The notes under the pieces were generated by a model. It searched no databases. It had not been told where the DNA came from and saw only the letters and a list, made by a program, of their open reading frames with translations. Both the position numbers and the translations under genes were made by a program. Source: Gnetum montanum (lineage: Eukaryota > Streptophyta > Gnetopsida > Gnetales > Gnetaceae). Taken from it: a stretch of DNA of 64,000 bases. The DNA is taken from the NCBI GenBank assembly GCA_015680685.1, contig MNCI01015542.1:317792-381791 (forward strand), read 5' to 3'. Below, piece by piece: positions 11,176 to 23,450 of this stretch. Every line of letters starts with the position of its first letter. Position 1 is the stretch's first letter.

Positions 11176-13520
11176 ATGTCTTCTTCTTTGCACAAAAGCA
11201 CTTCACCGCCTAGGACCGACACAAGAGATAGTCAACGGCACAACACACGTAACCAAGATCCGCTAGTTCCTCAATAGTTCCATGTGGTATATATTCATCA
11301 CGATGAATATGTACCCAACTTCACCTTTATTCTCCATCAAGATGAACAACTGTGTTGGAGAGACTTGGAGGGTAACATAGTGGTGCCTCCAGATTGAGAA
11401 ATTCCCAACATGCTTCTTCGTGCTCTCGTGCAAGTAGGCATGTCACAGTTATATGTGGAATATGTTGCATGTGATTATGACACAAGGGATTACCATCCCA
11501 CAGAAGTGCAATGTCAAAGGGACTTGCGATAGGAGAGATACTATACATTGTTGAAGGGCAAAGAACCCCATAATGCTCCACCCATATTAAGCAAAATTGA
11601 GGGTGGTAAACTTATTTCAATGGGTTCTCCACAAAACAATGTTCCTCCTCCTGACAATGGTCAGGAGGAAGTGTATCAAAACCTTCACTCCACAATTCAC
11701 AATCCTGGTTCTGATTCCCACGAACACCAAGTGTTCAATGAGGGAACACAAACACATGATAAGGGTGGGTAGTCTAATCGTAATCACGATCAGGGCCGAG
11801 ACCATCAAAGAGAAGATAAGGAACATCGTCATGGCGATGGTCCTCCTTCTTCTTCACCTTCATCGTCACATTCATCCTCTCCTTCAGTATCAAGACACAA
11901 TCATAAGGAGCCTAACCGTGAGGACAAAGATAAATAGAGTAAGAAACCTTGATGAGAGAGTCAAGAAAGAGGACAAGGGCATTCTAGAGAATCACAGTAT
12001 GGAAGAAGGAAGAGTAGGGGACCACATAGACATCACAGAAGCTATGAAAGAAATGACCACGAAGAACCCCTAGTTGTAACCCGAAGCATGTTAAACATCA
12101 TGGAGGCTGTAAGAATTCACACAAGGCACCAAAAAGATAGAAGGATTAAGAGGTTAGACATGAATAATATCCCATGATTTGAGGGGGCATACAACGCTGA
12201 TCCTCAAAATTACTTATAAGAATTTCACGATGCATGTGCCTTGTAGAATATCAAGAATGAATGGCAAAAATTATTGTTTCCAAGGACATTGATGAAAGAA
12301 GTAGAAAGCTGGTACAGATCCTTAGAACTGGAATCCATTCAGAGGTGGAGTACGATGCTAGAACTATTTAATGATAAGTATCAAACGTACTCCTGGGTGT
12401 CCAACCTACAAAAGCAAATCCAAGGATGAAAGCAGGGAAGTCATGAACTCTTGGATGTTGCCATGGGCTGATATTATGCACTGTTACATCGTTGCCTAGG
12501 CCATGGTTACTCATAGAAGGATCAACTACGCCATCTCGTAGATGGACTTAGGCATGAAACTAGGAGAACCATTGGAACGTATGCCCAAGGGAGATTATCA
12601 GAGCTTAGGTTCCATCAAGTCCATAGATTACTAGAGCAAGTAGTCATGGAAGAAGAAGAGCTACATAAGAGAGAAAGTACGAAAGAATACAACCGCAATC
12701 CTTCACTTTGAGAAAGGGGAGTGAGATTCTGCGAGGAGGAGGAAGAGTCACCACTCGAAGAGATGATGAATAGGAAAACCTTGCCACTACAAAAATGAAC
12801 AATAGAAGTGTTAGCAAAGGTAGACCAAATGTGGGACTCTCTAGATAGTAGATTTGAAACTGTTCTTAAAATTGTAGAGGAGTCTAAGAAGCGAGGTAGT
12901 GACTATGACAAAAAGAAAAAGAGGGATTTGGACCATGCATGTAACAAAGGTAAGGGTAAAATGGCCATCACCAACGAGGTTGTCGATTCTAATATGAACA
13001 ATGACGGTGGATGTGAGATATGCCATTATGACCATCCTAAGGGATGTTGCCCCAATAATCTCACATCTGCAAGAGTCTGGGGTATATGCACTTAACCCAC
13101 GAATTAACAAATGGCAAGCACCCTGACGGTTACCTTATCCCCAAGGTAACCTAAGGCAGTTCCACCAACCATTAATGTATTATCCAAGTGGAACTCCACC
13201 ACAACCTATTGAGCAACACCAGCAGTGGTAATACCCACAGTCATGAGGGATGCCACCCTCAAGGCAACAATACCCCTATCAGCAACCAGATTCATATGGC
13301 TACTACGTGCATCAACCAATCTCTCCACATGACTCTATTGGTCACGTGACACCCCAACGACACTACCAAGCTCAAGAGTATTATAGGACTCCTTCTCCTA
13401 GGAGAGACAACCCACAGACATACCATCCTCCAAATCCATCCGCAACTCTCACACCGATAGCTCCATTACCACCTGCTCCAGCAATGCAAGGGAAACTCCC
13501 CACTCAATCACAATAATGCA
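11176..13520 (+). pseudogene. gag of element B
   Basis: A gag frame starting at ATG 11176 (MSSSLHKST), with about a dozen in-frame stops, fewer than in A or E1. In order: an N-terminal motif VPNFTFILHQDEQL (about residues 40-55), an Arg/Asp/His/Ser-rich low-complexity stretch (11.78-12.05 kb), then the core gag fold near 12.17-12.65 kb with KEVESWYRSLELESI, MLELFNDKYQTY and LRHLVDGLRHETRRTIGTYA. A Lys-rich stretch precedes a zinc-knuckle-like CEICHYDHPKGC near 13.01-13.05 kb, and a Pro/Gln/Tyr-rich segment runs to about 13.5 kb. The same order appears in A (minus, 16.4-18.9 kb) and E1 (43.7-46.0 kb). The protein would form the particle that packages the element's RNA. Confidence 0.75.
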
Positions 13521-14460
13521 ATGCTATGAGAGCTATAAGCCTTCAACCCGCTACTGGTTTTGATAACCATACAAAGAGAAGACCTTTCTTTAGAACTATC
13601 AGTCCAACCAAGCTCTCACACATACAAGTGGTTGAGCCTCTAAATGCTTCTTCATCAAATAAGGCTTTGAAGCTCCCTTCAAACCAAAAACAGAGCTCAA
13701 CATGTACAGTTATGTTAACACATGTCGTCGATGACTAGATTAAGGAGGGCCACCTTCCCAAGAAATTCTCTGACCTTGGAAGTCCTTTAATCTATCTCCA
13801 AGTCATTGGGAATGAACCATGTAAAGCTCTTTTGGACTTAGGTTCTGAAGTCAACTTAATATCACAAGAGATGTATAAATCTTGGAACCTACCTCCACTA
13901 AAGAAGAGCAATATTCACTTAGAGCTGGTTGACCAATCCATCACTGTTCCCTTGGGACTCGTAGAGGACATCATTACCACTATGCGTGGGTGGTAATACC
14001 TAGCTGATTTCCTAGTGATATAAGTAAATAATGACAAATGGGACTTCCCAATAATAATGGAAAGGGCATGGCTAAGTACCATAAATGCATGCCTAGGAAT
14101 CTGTGATCTTTCCCTGAAAATATCTAAGGAAAATACTTTTGGGAAGATCAAGAAGTAGAAAGCTCCATGCATCACATACAATGATACATGGTGTGATTGC
14201 GGACAAGAATGTTCAACATTGCCTGCATGCAACTGGTGTGCCCAAGAAATCAACATACAATGCTTGTATGTAGCAACCACACAATAAGAAGACACCCAGT
14301 GGTTGATAGCTAATCAAGAGAGCAACTCACCAACGTGCATGGAACTAACTAGGGGAACAACTTGCACCCATGTCAAAAGCATAGATGCATTGGACCAAGA
14401 GTGTCGCGAACTTCCAACCCTTAACTTGAAAACATCGATAGGGGGAAGCTAGAAATTCCT
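13521..14460 (+). pseudogene. Protease and Cys-rich linker of element B
   Basis: A retropepsin-like segment: CKALLDLGSEVNLIS near 13.83-13.87 kb (Athila proteases have DLGAS.NL), then LVDQSITVPLGLVEDI, ADFLVI and an ERAWLST segment where others have GRPFL. It is followed by a Cys-rich linker (CDCGQECSTLPACNWCAQ) and EDTQWLI near 14.19-14.31 kb. The linker recurs in E1 and in weaker form in A. After about 14.46 kb the frame joins directly to a sequence normally found after integrase, so RT, RNase H and most of integrase are deleted. A few stops are present. Confidence 0.7.
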
Positions 14461-15251
14461 AACAACTTCAAACAAGCACTCCGATAAGAGATTACTAGTT
14501 AATGTGCAACGGACCAAACCTTACCATGAATCTAGAACGGTCAATGCATCTAACACATCGGAGATAGGATGACCTCACTCATTATTTTGGATCTCCCCCT
14601 TTCAACTCAGTCATGGGGGAGATGGCCACCTATGCTAACCATTTAAGGCCCTCAATTCCTTTTTAAGTTTTTGTTTTAAACATTTTTTTTTTACAAATTT
14701 CTTTAAATTTTCTTGTTTTTGTTTTGCAACATTGTTCATACTTTTTTGTTTATTTATTTGATTATTTATTTTGTTAGGTTCATCACCTAATAAGTGTTCC
14801 TGATGATGGTATGAACTATATTTTATTGGTTGCTAATGTTTGGTTTTTACCTTTGTGTTATAATGTTGACACTAAGGTATGGTTCTTTTGATATAATAGG
14901 AAATGAGTCCACATCATCCATACATCCATGAATTTCTATGGTCTCTCTTGGCTTGGAACTGTATAGTCCCTTTCCTTAAATAATAAGAACTATCAACAAA
15001 TCTGTGATTGGGCATTTCTCAAACTAAGGAAGGGCTCAAGGATTGAAAAGGATGTGACTTGAAGGGGATTTGATGCATTTGTGCTGGCCATTCTCTTGGG
15101 TGCTTGGATGTTTCCTTCTTGAGTTTTCCTTAACATTCTGATGCAACTCCAATATTGGGAAGCTGAGCTAATAAAAATAATAAGTCTTTGCATGATGTGA
15201 TTCTCATGCAAAACACACAAAAAAAGTGAGAATTCAAAGCACACCCCTTAG
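14461..15251 (+). mobile_element. Element B: integrase C-terminal remnant and post-integrase spacer
   Basis: The segment LLVNVQRTKPY (about 14.49-14.52 kb) corresponds to LVNIQQVKPF at the end of E1's integrase (55.19 kb). The non-coding spacer follows, starting with CAGTCATGGGGGAGATGGC (about 14.60 kb) and containing a T-rich stretch. It ends with GAATTCAAAGCACACCCC (about 15.23-15.25 kb). E1 has the same landmarks at 55.30 and 56.00 kb. No coding potential is seen in the spacer. Confidence 0.6.
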
Positions 15252-16330
15252 ACGAAGTAGGTCCACAGGCGCACCGAGGCCGCTCCAGCTCATGAAGTAG
15301 GTCTAGGGTGGCGTGATGCTCCTCAGTGTCCATGAAGTTAGCAGCTTGCTGGAAGCCTTGCATAAGAGCCTCACGCCTGATCCGGTCTACCAGGGAATCC
15401 CCCGCATCAAGGTGGAATCTAGCGGACGTGCGCCAGATGTGTTGTCTGAGCTCCTCCCAGGAGCTCTCACAGCTAATGCCTAAAATGCTATATGGGCAAC
15501 GCCCCCTCCCCCTGAGCCACTGGCGGGCGCTGTGCTGATGTGCCTGATCGAGTTACCGTTGCCGTTGCTCTTCTTCCTCCTGCAAGCGTTCCTGTTCCTC
15601 CCGGGCCGCCGCCTCCTGAGCCTGACGGACCGCCTCCTCCTGATGCAACTCCTCCCTAATTCGGGCCCGAGGCTCATCCGTGAGCTGGGCCTACAGGGTC
15701 TCCATCGTGAGCATATGCTGCCTATTTAGCTGTTGTGCTTGTTCCTGAAGCTGGGCTTCGTGGTCGGCACGCCATTGGGCCAGGGTCTCGGTCCACCGAA
15801 TCTCCGAAGTCTATCGCTCGGCCTCCTGAGCCGCAGCGGCCGCCTGTTGAAGCTACGCCTCCCAATTCGGGGGGGGATGTTGGGGGGATCAGGCGAGGGG
15901 GCAGGATTGCGGCAGGAGCAGCGGCCCGAGGTAAGGTGGAAAGCGGCCCACCGCTGTTGAGTGGGCGGGGTGGAGGAAGTGGGGGAAGCAGGGGGTATCA
16001 GCAAGACGACTCCCAGCGGGGGTAGAGGATGGGCCCAGCTCCCCCTGCCCCCCCGCCCCCCGCCACAGAGCTAAAATAAGCCCCGAGTGGCGACCGCGCC
16101 ACTGAAGGCGGAGGGTCTCGAGGAAGAAACGCAGCATGTTAACCGGGGTGCCATTATTCAAGCACCTCAGGAAAGTAAAATGCAGCCCCTGGAGTTTGGA
16201 GACATTTCCCAACTGGACAAAAAAGCATTCCACCAAGGTGGTGGCGTGGGCCCAGAGGTGCGGGAGGGAGGTCCGAGGAACCTGACGGCTCTGCGTTCTC
16301 GGGGAACATTGGAAAAATTTGTATTAAGAA
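15245..16330 (-). pseudogene. GC-rich gag-like coiled-coil fragment of unknown origin
   Basis: A block clearly richer in G+C and CpG than its AT-rich surroundings. The minus strand holds a nearly continuous frame from about 16240 to 15240 with only a few stops. In order: a hydrophobic/Pro-rich N-terminal part, then a Glu/Gln/Ala/Arg coiled coil (EEAVRQAQEAAAREEQERLQ), then a C-terminal domain (SWEELRQHIWRTSARF, EALMQGFQQAANFMDTEE, LHELERPRC). I do not recognise the family; it may be part of a non-autonomous retroelement gag. It sits exactly where B's plus-strand spacer and A's minus-strand spacer meet. Its composition suggests it is younger or less methylated than its neighbours. Confidence 0.5.
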
Positions 16331-18875
16331 ATAAGAAAATGATAAAAAATTATAAAATAAAAAGATGAAAAAATCTATTAATTTTGAACGTTAGAATGAG
16401 GCATTTCCCCCATGACTAAGCATTTGATTATGATAACAATTAATAAGTGGATAGGTAGGCTTCATGCATTTGTGAAACAATGTTACACCTTCATTGTGAA
16501 GCCACTGGGTGTCTTTTGATTTAATGGTAGCTGCGTACATAGGTCCTGGCTCACACACTTGGTTTTTAAACGTATGGTGGGTTAGAGTATGAGTTGTGTG
16601 AACTTTGCAGATGTCTAGCCCATAACTACACCCTTGATCGTGATTAGTTATGAATGGATTCATTTGTCTCTCCACAATGCTAGATTCATTACTTTTGTTA
16701 GGTGTTGAAGTAATGATGGATGTTGGCCTTTGCATAGGATCAGAGGACATTGATTGTGAAAGGAAGGGTGTTGAACTTGATTGGCATTGTGCTATTTTGG
16801 ATGAGTTAGTAGGTTCATAGGTGTTATTCTTACACATGGGAACCATCCTAAAGAAAGGGAATTTCCAAGATTGTGGTAGGGATCTACTGGCAGTATCATG
16901 TCTATGCATGTTCGCAGCACAAGTGGCATTCATTCATTAATGTTGTGGTGTTAAACCTTCCTATGTTGTTGGCTGTGACATGTGATGGCGTGGAGTGTGA
17001 GAATATTCAGGATATGATGGTGGGTAAGAGGTGTAAGTTGGTGATGCTTCAAGAGATGTTGTGGTTTGATGATACTCAGGAGAGTGGTAGTAGCGATTTG
17101 AAGTAGAGGATGTAGAACTAGTTGGGGAAATAACTAGTTGAACATAGTAGTCGTATAGGTTTGGTTGGTAGTAAGGGTAGGTTGGTTTGATGATGGCTTC
17201 CCCCACAACTGTGGGTTTCACCACTATGGTTGATGATAACATTAAGGTTGATAAGAAGTCCCACTAGGATAGTATGATTGGTTGTAGGGTTGTCTATAAT
17301 TACCTTGTGATAAAGGTAATTTTCTAGGCATTTTCTTTTATATGAACTTGGGATTTAATGCAAAAGCCCAATACTCAAGTAGATGTAACATGACTAGGCA
17401 ATATCCCTTTGGATGGTCATTTATGTAGATGTCACATCCATCATCTACTTTGATGGTTGAGTCTATAGTTTCTTCCTCTACAACCATTTTCCCTTTTTGC
17501 TGTTAAGTGTTCCTAGCTATTCCTTGGTTCTTTTTCCTCCTTTTGTTGTGATCACTTGATTTTTTTTATGTTACTCTCTCTTCTATAGTTTCTATGCAAG
17601 TTGTAACTTTCTCATTTATCCATTCTGACATCTTATCTAACTTTTCTTCAAGCTCATCGATAGACTTTTGTCTTAGCAAGTTTTGTTGTGAAATCACATC
17701 ATTAAGAGTTGCCTCTTTGCTCTTATCATAGATGTGGACCCTCTTATTTTGAAGAGTTTGGTCCTAGTGATATTTCTTAACATTCTCCCATTTACATAAC
17801 TCTCTTTCTTCTTTTGCACGATTAGCTTTTCGATCTGATGGGTTCCTAGTTCATACAATTGACCTTGAGCATATATCTCAAGGGTCTCTCTCATTTGACT
17901 ATGAAGCCCATATATGATGTGAAAAAGTTTCTCTTCTTGAGAGAATTCATGGTCTATATATTTATTTAGTAGAGAATAGTATCTATCAAGGGCTATATTC
18001 AAGGGTTGATGTTGTTCGTGTTTCCACCCTTGGATTTGTTTCCTTAGGTTGAACACCCTCACATAGGTTTGGTATTTCTCATTGAAGAGTTCTAGCATTG
18101 CGGACCACTAAAGGATTAAATTGGATTTCAATAATCTATACCATACTTTGGCCTTATTTATTAGTGTCCTAGGAAAGATCTTAAGCTTTTGTCACCCACT
18201 TTTAATGTTTTGTAAGATGTAGAAATCATAGAAGGCTTAAAAATGATGTTGTGGATCAGAATCATAGCCTCCCACAAATTTAGAAATATTATTCATATCA
18301 AGCCTTTTCATGTGACTCTCCTTGCAATGCTTGTTGGGTATTATAACCACCTTTATAATCTGCATCATTCTCTTAGTGACTAATGAGGGTTCATCATCAT
18401 TAGACATGTCATAGTGAAAATTTCTATTTCTATTCATCTAATTATGATGATTTTGTTGATGCTCATTTTGATGTCCTTAATTTCTATCTTTATCTTGATC
18501 CCATAGTGAAGCGCGATCTCTATCCCTACGTTTATCTTCATCAGAACTAGACATTAAAGAGGAGGAGGAAGATGAGGAACTAGGAGAGTTTCCATGGCCT
18601 CTAGAGTGTTCCCATTGGTCCCTCGGTTTATCTTTTCTAGGTTTTGAGTAGATCTTAGGCCTTGAGACCTCCCCTAGTCTAGGACTTACTTCACCTCCTC
18701 TAGGATTGTTTGCTTTAGGTGAACATAGTCCTTGAGTGTAGTTAGGGTGGTCATGAACATATTGACCCCTTGCATGAGGTTGGTCACTTCAATTTTCTTC
18801 ATCATATATCTCGTTAGTTCTCTAATGAATATTCTCTCCATACAATGCATTATTGCTTCTTGGTGAAACAGACAT
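16331..18875 (-). pseudogene. Element A: gag, linker and spacer start, RT to integrase deleted
   Basis: In the minus sense gag starts at about 18875 (MSVSPRSNNALYG) with an Arg/Ser/Asp-rich stretch and a poly-Ser tract near 18.57 kb. The core gag follows at 18098-17694 (MLELFNEKYQTY, LRKQIQGWKHEQHQ, LFHIIYGLHSQMRETL), then a Tyr/Pro/Ser-rich region at 17.24-16.96 kb. At about 16.50-16.68 kb is the Cys-rich linker, ending AATIKSKDTQWL. Right after it comes AGTCATGGGGGAAATGCC, which in relatives lies beyond integrase. Thus most of protease and all of RT, RNase H and integrase have been lost. The N-terminal LHQDE motif seen in B and E1 is not seen here. Confidence 0.65.
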
Positions 18876-18977
18876 TGTTGTTGGTTTATGATGTGTGTGA
18901 CTTAATATTTTCCGAAAGATAATTTGTTAATGTGTTTACAATGATCATGTATAATATAACTAATCTAGATAACTAGC

Positions 18978-19000
18978 AGCATCCTCAGCAACAATGCCAA
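18978..19000 (-). other. Decayed primer-binding site of element A
   Basis: The minus strand reads TGGCATTGTTGCTGAGGAT, one base from the LTR end at 19001. It retains the TGGC..TTG..G.GGA pattern of the tRNA-Asp-type site. It fixes the orientation of A and shows that the LTR starting at 19001 is its 5' LTR. Confidence 0.6.
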
Positions 19001-19354
19001 TGATGAGTGGTGAGGTACCCCTACACCCAACCATACAAATTGCGAGCGTTCATGCATGATCTAGTCGAATTCTGTGGATGGGACAAGTTGTTCATCTAGA
19101 TTGTTATGCCTTGATTACAATTCACTATCTTTCCACTTGGACTAGTGGTAGCTTTATCACATATGATTTAGTCTAGAGTGAGGCATATGATTCTTGATGT
19201 TGTTCAGCCCTAAGCTACTCTTAATGATAATAAATAAATTAATTGTTTAATCTAATTGATGATGGAAGGTAAAGTCTCACTAGCCTATGTGTAATGAGTA
19301 TCCATTCCTAACCTTTCATACATGCCTTGGGCTTTGTGCAACTACTGCTAGGAT
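19001..19354 (-). mobile_element. 5' LTR of element A, first part (split by element T)
   Basis: The sense 3' portion of A's 5' LTR, beginning TGATGAGTGGTGAGGTACC. It closely follows the 4881 LTR up to the equivalent of about 5230 and then stops at the TG of element T. The rest of this LTR is at 40537-41061. Together they give about 879 bp, close to the 859 bp of the 3' LTR. Confidence 0.8.
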
Positions 19355-21041
19355 TGAAACACCACCAAATTTGGGCTCCCGAGAATCGACAACAAATTTT
19401 TCTAAGTGTTAAAACTTGGAAAATTTTTCTTAAGTGTTTAGACTACACTCCCCACTATTGGGAATATGCTCCAGAGTGTAGTTAGCATAGTTAACATAAA
19501 CAACTCAAATTTGCAAGATTTTTTCTAAGTGTTGACAATAGCTGAAAAATTTTCTAAGTGTCCTAACTATGTTCTCCCTGCCAAGACTATGCTCTAGAGT
19601 GTAGTCAGCACTAAGATGACTAGTTTTCAAATTTTCCTAAGTGTCAAGCTAGAAGCTATCAAGTTGGCTTGGGATTGAAGAAAGAGTTTGGAAAATTTTC
19701 TAACTTTTGAGCCTATGCTCCCTACTACGCTCTAGAGTATAGTTAGCATAGTCTACATGGAGATGTTGGTTTTTTCTAGATTTTCCTTAGTGTTTGGGCT
19801 ACACTTTCCTTACTAGGACTATGCTCTAGAGTGTAGTTAACATAGTCTACATTGGAGCTCATCTCTTTGCAAAATTTTCCTAATTGTGGAACTATGCTCC
19901 AGAGTGTAGTTAGGGTAATCATGCAGAACTACCTACAAAAGCCTCTAGAACTTAGCACAGGCCTTCATCTTAGCTCCAACATTCCTTCAACAAGTAAGAT
20001 CAGCAATTTACATTTCTTTTGCACCCCCTATTTGCCCCCAAATTGTACCTACGCTCAACACCACTCGAGAGAGTGTGTAGCATAGTCCTAGAGTATAGTC
20101 TCCAAAACTGCACTCTTTTGCATTATTTTTAGGTATATTGTGGTCTGTTTGGTACTCGCACATGTAGTCTTAATACCGTAGTCATAGTTTTTTAGTCTCA
20201 TAGTGTCCATTGAAGCACACTAGTAGAACACCATTTTCTTTAGTGGGAGCATAATTGAGGCTAGTGTAGTCCCAACTACCCCTTTGACACATGGTGCCCA
20301 ATCCGCAATTCACGCTAACCCTAGTCCTATAAATACCCAAGTGCTTCATGTTTTATGGGTTTGAATTTGAAGCAATTGATTGGCATTCTATCATTTAGCA
20401 ACTTAGAGCAAACTTAACATCCTTGGGTAGACATCGTTGCACACTACAATAGCACCATTGCACATCACAATAGCATCATTACATACCACCCAACATATCG
20501 TCAACCACCATAGCATGTAGGACACTATAGCAACCAACCCAGCAGGCTTAGACTTCATGACGGGTGTTAGTTTTTGAAGCCAAAACACCATGAAACTATG
20601 ACTACGCTACCTACTATGCTTATTTGTATACCTTGTACCTCTTCACCTTTTCTTTGCAGTTAACTATGCTCCCCCTATTTGGGGTGATTCCACTCTTTCT
20701 CTCACTCACATCTTACATATTTTTATCCTCTTCTTTTGCATTCTAGCATTCTATTCACATTTTTCATTATTTCTGCATATTTTCACATGTTGCACCCTTG
20801 TTTTGCATTGTAAACCTTGACTATGCTCACCCCTGTGGGCATTGTGGACATCATAAACACAATGCAAGCCCTTAGCATTTGTTTTGTTGTAACATCCATA
20901 AGTCCTAGTTTGATTGATAAGACCATTCTAGGCACCCTGCCTCTGTTTTCCTACAAGCCCTCATGTGGACACAGTGTTAAGGCTATATGACCATGGACCT
21001 CTTGATGCATCATTCTAGCCTTTAATGTTTTCGGTCACTAT
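19355..21041 (+). mobile_element. 5' LTR of element T (Tat-like)
   Basis: About 1.69 kb, starting TGAAACACCACC and ending near CGGTCACTA (CA decayed to TA). The TATA box CCTATAAATACCC is at about 20327-20338. U3 contains five to six copies of a motif with arms CTATGCT and AGCATAG around a CTAGAGTGTAG core, at about 19465, 19587, 19725, 19818, 19890 and 20065. These alternate with TTTTCTAAGTGT stretches. The preceding five bases are AGGAT; AGTAT follows the 3' LTR. No convincing primer-binding site is seen after 21041. Confidence 0.75.
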
Positions 21042-21474
21042 AGTTTTCTAGTGCTAGAAGGAAGGCCTTCGGCATTTCCTTCTTTGGCCTTCCTTGGATG
21101 TTGCCTTGTGTGCTCTCTACACGTTGTGTAGATTGGTCCTTGTCATCAATTTCTCTGGAACCCTACTTTACAACACTAGAGATTATACTTCACACTTGGC
21201 CAAATTTTGGGCACTTAGGAGAGTGTAGTTGGCTCACAGTGTAGTGAGTGTAGTCCCAGAGTTAGCCATTTTTTAATAGTTTACACTTAGTCATTTTTCT
21301 ATGTTTTTACACTTAGTCATTTTTTTTTTGTTTTATACTTAGCCACTTTCTTAGCATTTTTACACTTAGTAGTTTTTTCTGCATCCCCACACTTAGCCAT
21401 TTTCTTTAGTAAGTAGAGTTAGCCATTTTCCTTCCTTTTGCATTCAATAGACTTTTGCATTTTCTTCTTGCATC

Positions 21475-23450
21475 ATGAACCTTGAACAACCCTCCACTTC
21501 TACTTCAAGCATAGTTTTTGTTCGGCCCATTTAGTGGGAGATCACGATTGACCTTCCTAGGGCTGGGGGTCCTATCTTGGTAGAGAGGTAATCTTTTAAG
21601 TAGCACAACCTACCTCCTGAATTCATGGTGCTCAATGAAGAGAAATATAACTTTGTTTGTGCAAAGCTCTAGGTAGGTTTGTACATAGACCACCAAGAAA
21701 TGGATGACAAATGTAGTTTTGAGCTTATCCATAATAGTGAAAGGGAATGGTTCCCTTGCGATATAGAATTTATTCCACTCATGGAGGCCTACTAGTGAAT
21801 GATGGAAAACCTCATCTAAAACATGGTTCATGAGATAGGGATCAGCTATGAGGAGGACCTAGATGAGTTTTGAAGCTCGATCAAAGCATGATGACTCACT
21901 CCACACCTCATTCCAATAAATAGCCTCCACTTTCGTGCCTTAACTATCTCACCAATCTATCTTTTTGAATATAGTTGTCAACTTGTTGTCACAACCTAGG
22001 TCCACACTTATGATGGTGACTCACCAAACACAGCAAACGTGCTAGTGGTTATTCTTCTCTTCAGTGTTCTTGTTAGCATGCCTTTTGTCATACCTTCATA
22101 GCCTATGCAGCCTTCGTAGCCCACCTAGGCTGTTCAACCCATTCAGCTTGTGCAGCATGTTAATCTTGTTTGGACTTCTATACCATTAACTATTGCACCT
22201 ACAAAACCTTATGTGCACACCATGCACATCTCTTAGCTACATACAAATCAAGCATTTTTCATCCTATTTCCTATCATGTCTCAACTACATACGGCTCAGC
22301 CATCGTTTGTCTCGCTACTGTCATGTTGGCACCCTTCACAATGACCCAACCCACAAACACGTGGTGGGGGCTAGGTGTTGTGTCCATTGCATAGCCCATT
22401 TAACAAGCATTGTGTGTGGTTAAATAGGCTAGAACTAGGTCATGGGCCACCCAAAAAACACAGCAAGTGGCACAACCCATGTAACCCACCACAATTGCAC
22501 CTGGCTTGGATCGAGTATTCTAGCAGGTCCAAAGCCTCAATGAAGAGGTCAAGAGACTCAAGGCCACCTCCTTTGAAACTATTCATGTGATGGAATTTTA
22601 CCAGGATGATCCAATTAGTCTTAAAGTTCCATCATTGATACTACCTATCAAGGTCCTGCTACCTCAACTCATCAAATACAATGGTGAAGGAGACCTTAAC
22701 ATGCATCTAGTGACATTTTGGTTGGAGTGCCTCCTACTATAAGCATGAGCACACGCAATCATCCATGTGTTCACCATATCCTTGATGGGCAAGGCACTAG
22801 ACTGGTATCGTGCACTCTTGAGGGCCTCCATCACTTCTTTGGAGGAGTTTCTTACCTAATTCATCACACACTTTAAGTATAACTTGAACCCCAAGGTGAC
22901 CCTAGACTAGTTGATGCAAGTGAAGTAGGGCCATTTAGAGCCCATGCAAAAATTCAACCAACGTTGGAGTGCATCACAAAATGAGATATATGAGCCCATC
23001 ATAGAAACACACCTGTTGGTCATTTTCAAAGGTACAATGAATGAATTCATAAAGTTGAAATTTTATTACCTTTCTCCACAGTCCTTAAGCCAAGTGTTTG
23101 CTCAAACTAAGAGCATCTACGATGTAGCAGAGGCTAGCAAGGATTTGTCCTATGCGGCCTACAAAAACCTACATGCAAAGAAAGAAAATTAGAAGGACAA
23201 AGGAAAGCATGTGACTATAATTATCACAATGGTAACCAACAAGGCTAGGCCAACTAACGCCAAATCAATGGCAAAGCCACCTAAGGTCCTAGCCAATAAA
23301 AATAAGGTGGCTAGCTCTAGCATAGTGGCAAACAACCAACTTGCATCATTGATGGTTGCAACACTAGCTACCACAAGGCCTAACTTTGAGTGCAAAGATC
23401 GCTCAAAGTACACACCATTGCCTATTAAGTGATCTAAGCTCTTGAACCAA
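21475..23450 (+). pseudogene. gag of element T
   Basis: A heavily decayed Ty3/gypsy gag. ATG 21475 (MNLEQPSTSTSS) begins a region with many stops. The core capsid segment is at about 22.66-23.19 kb: LIKYNGEGDLNMHL (family form YDG..DP..H), MGKALDWYRALL, SLEEFLT, FNQRWSASQNEIYEP and a C-terminal helix region ending near 23192. The arrangement matches the capsid of the Tat branch, in which a W-[YF]-x-L motif precedes the F....F stretch. A Lys/Ala-rich segment follows to 23.43 kb. It would build the capsid of T; the stops make it non-functional. Confidence 0.6.

Noticed and set aside
15735-16025. Several plus-strand open frames in the GC-rich block
   Set aside because: GC-rich sequence lacks stops in all frames. 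Only the minus-strand frame gives a coherent coiled-coil protein.
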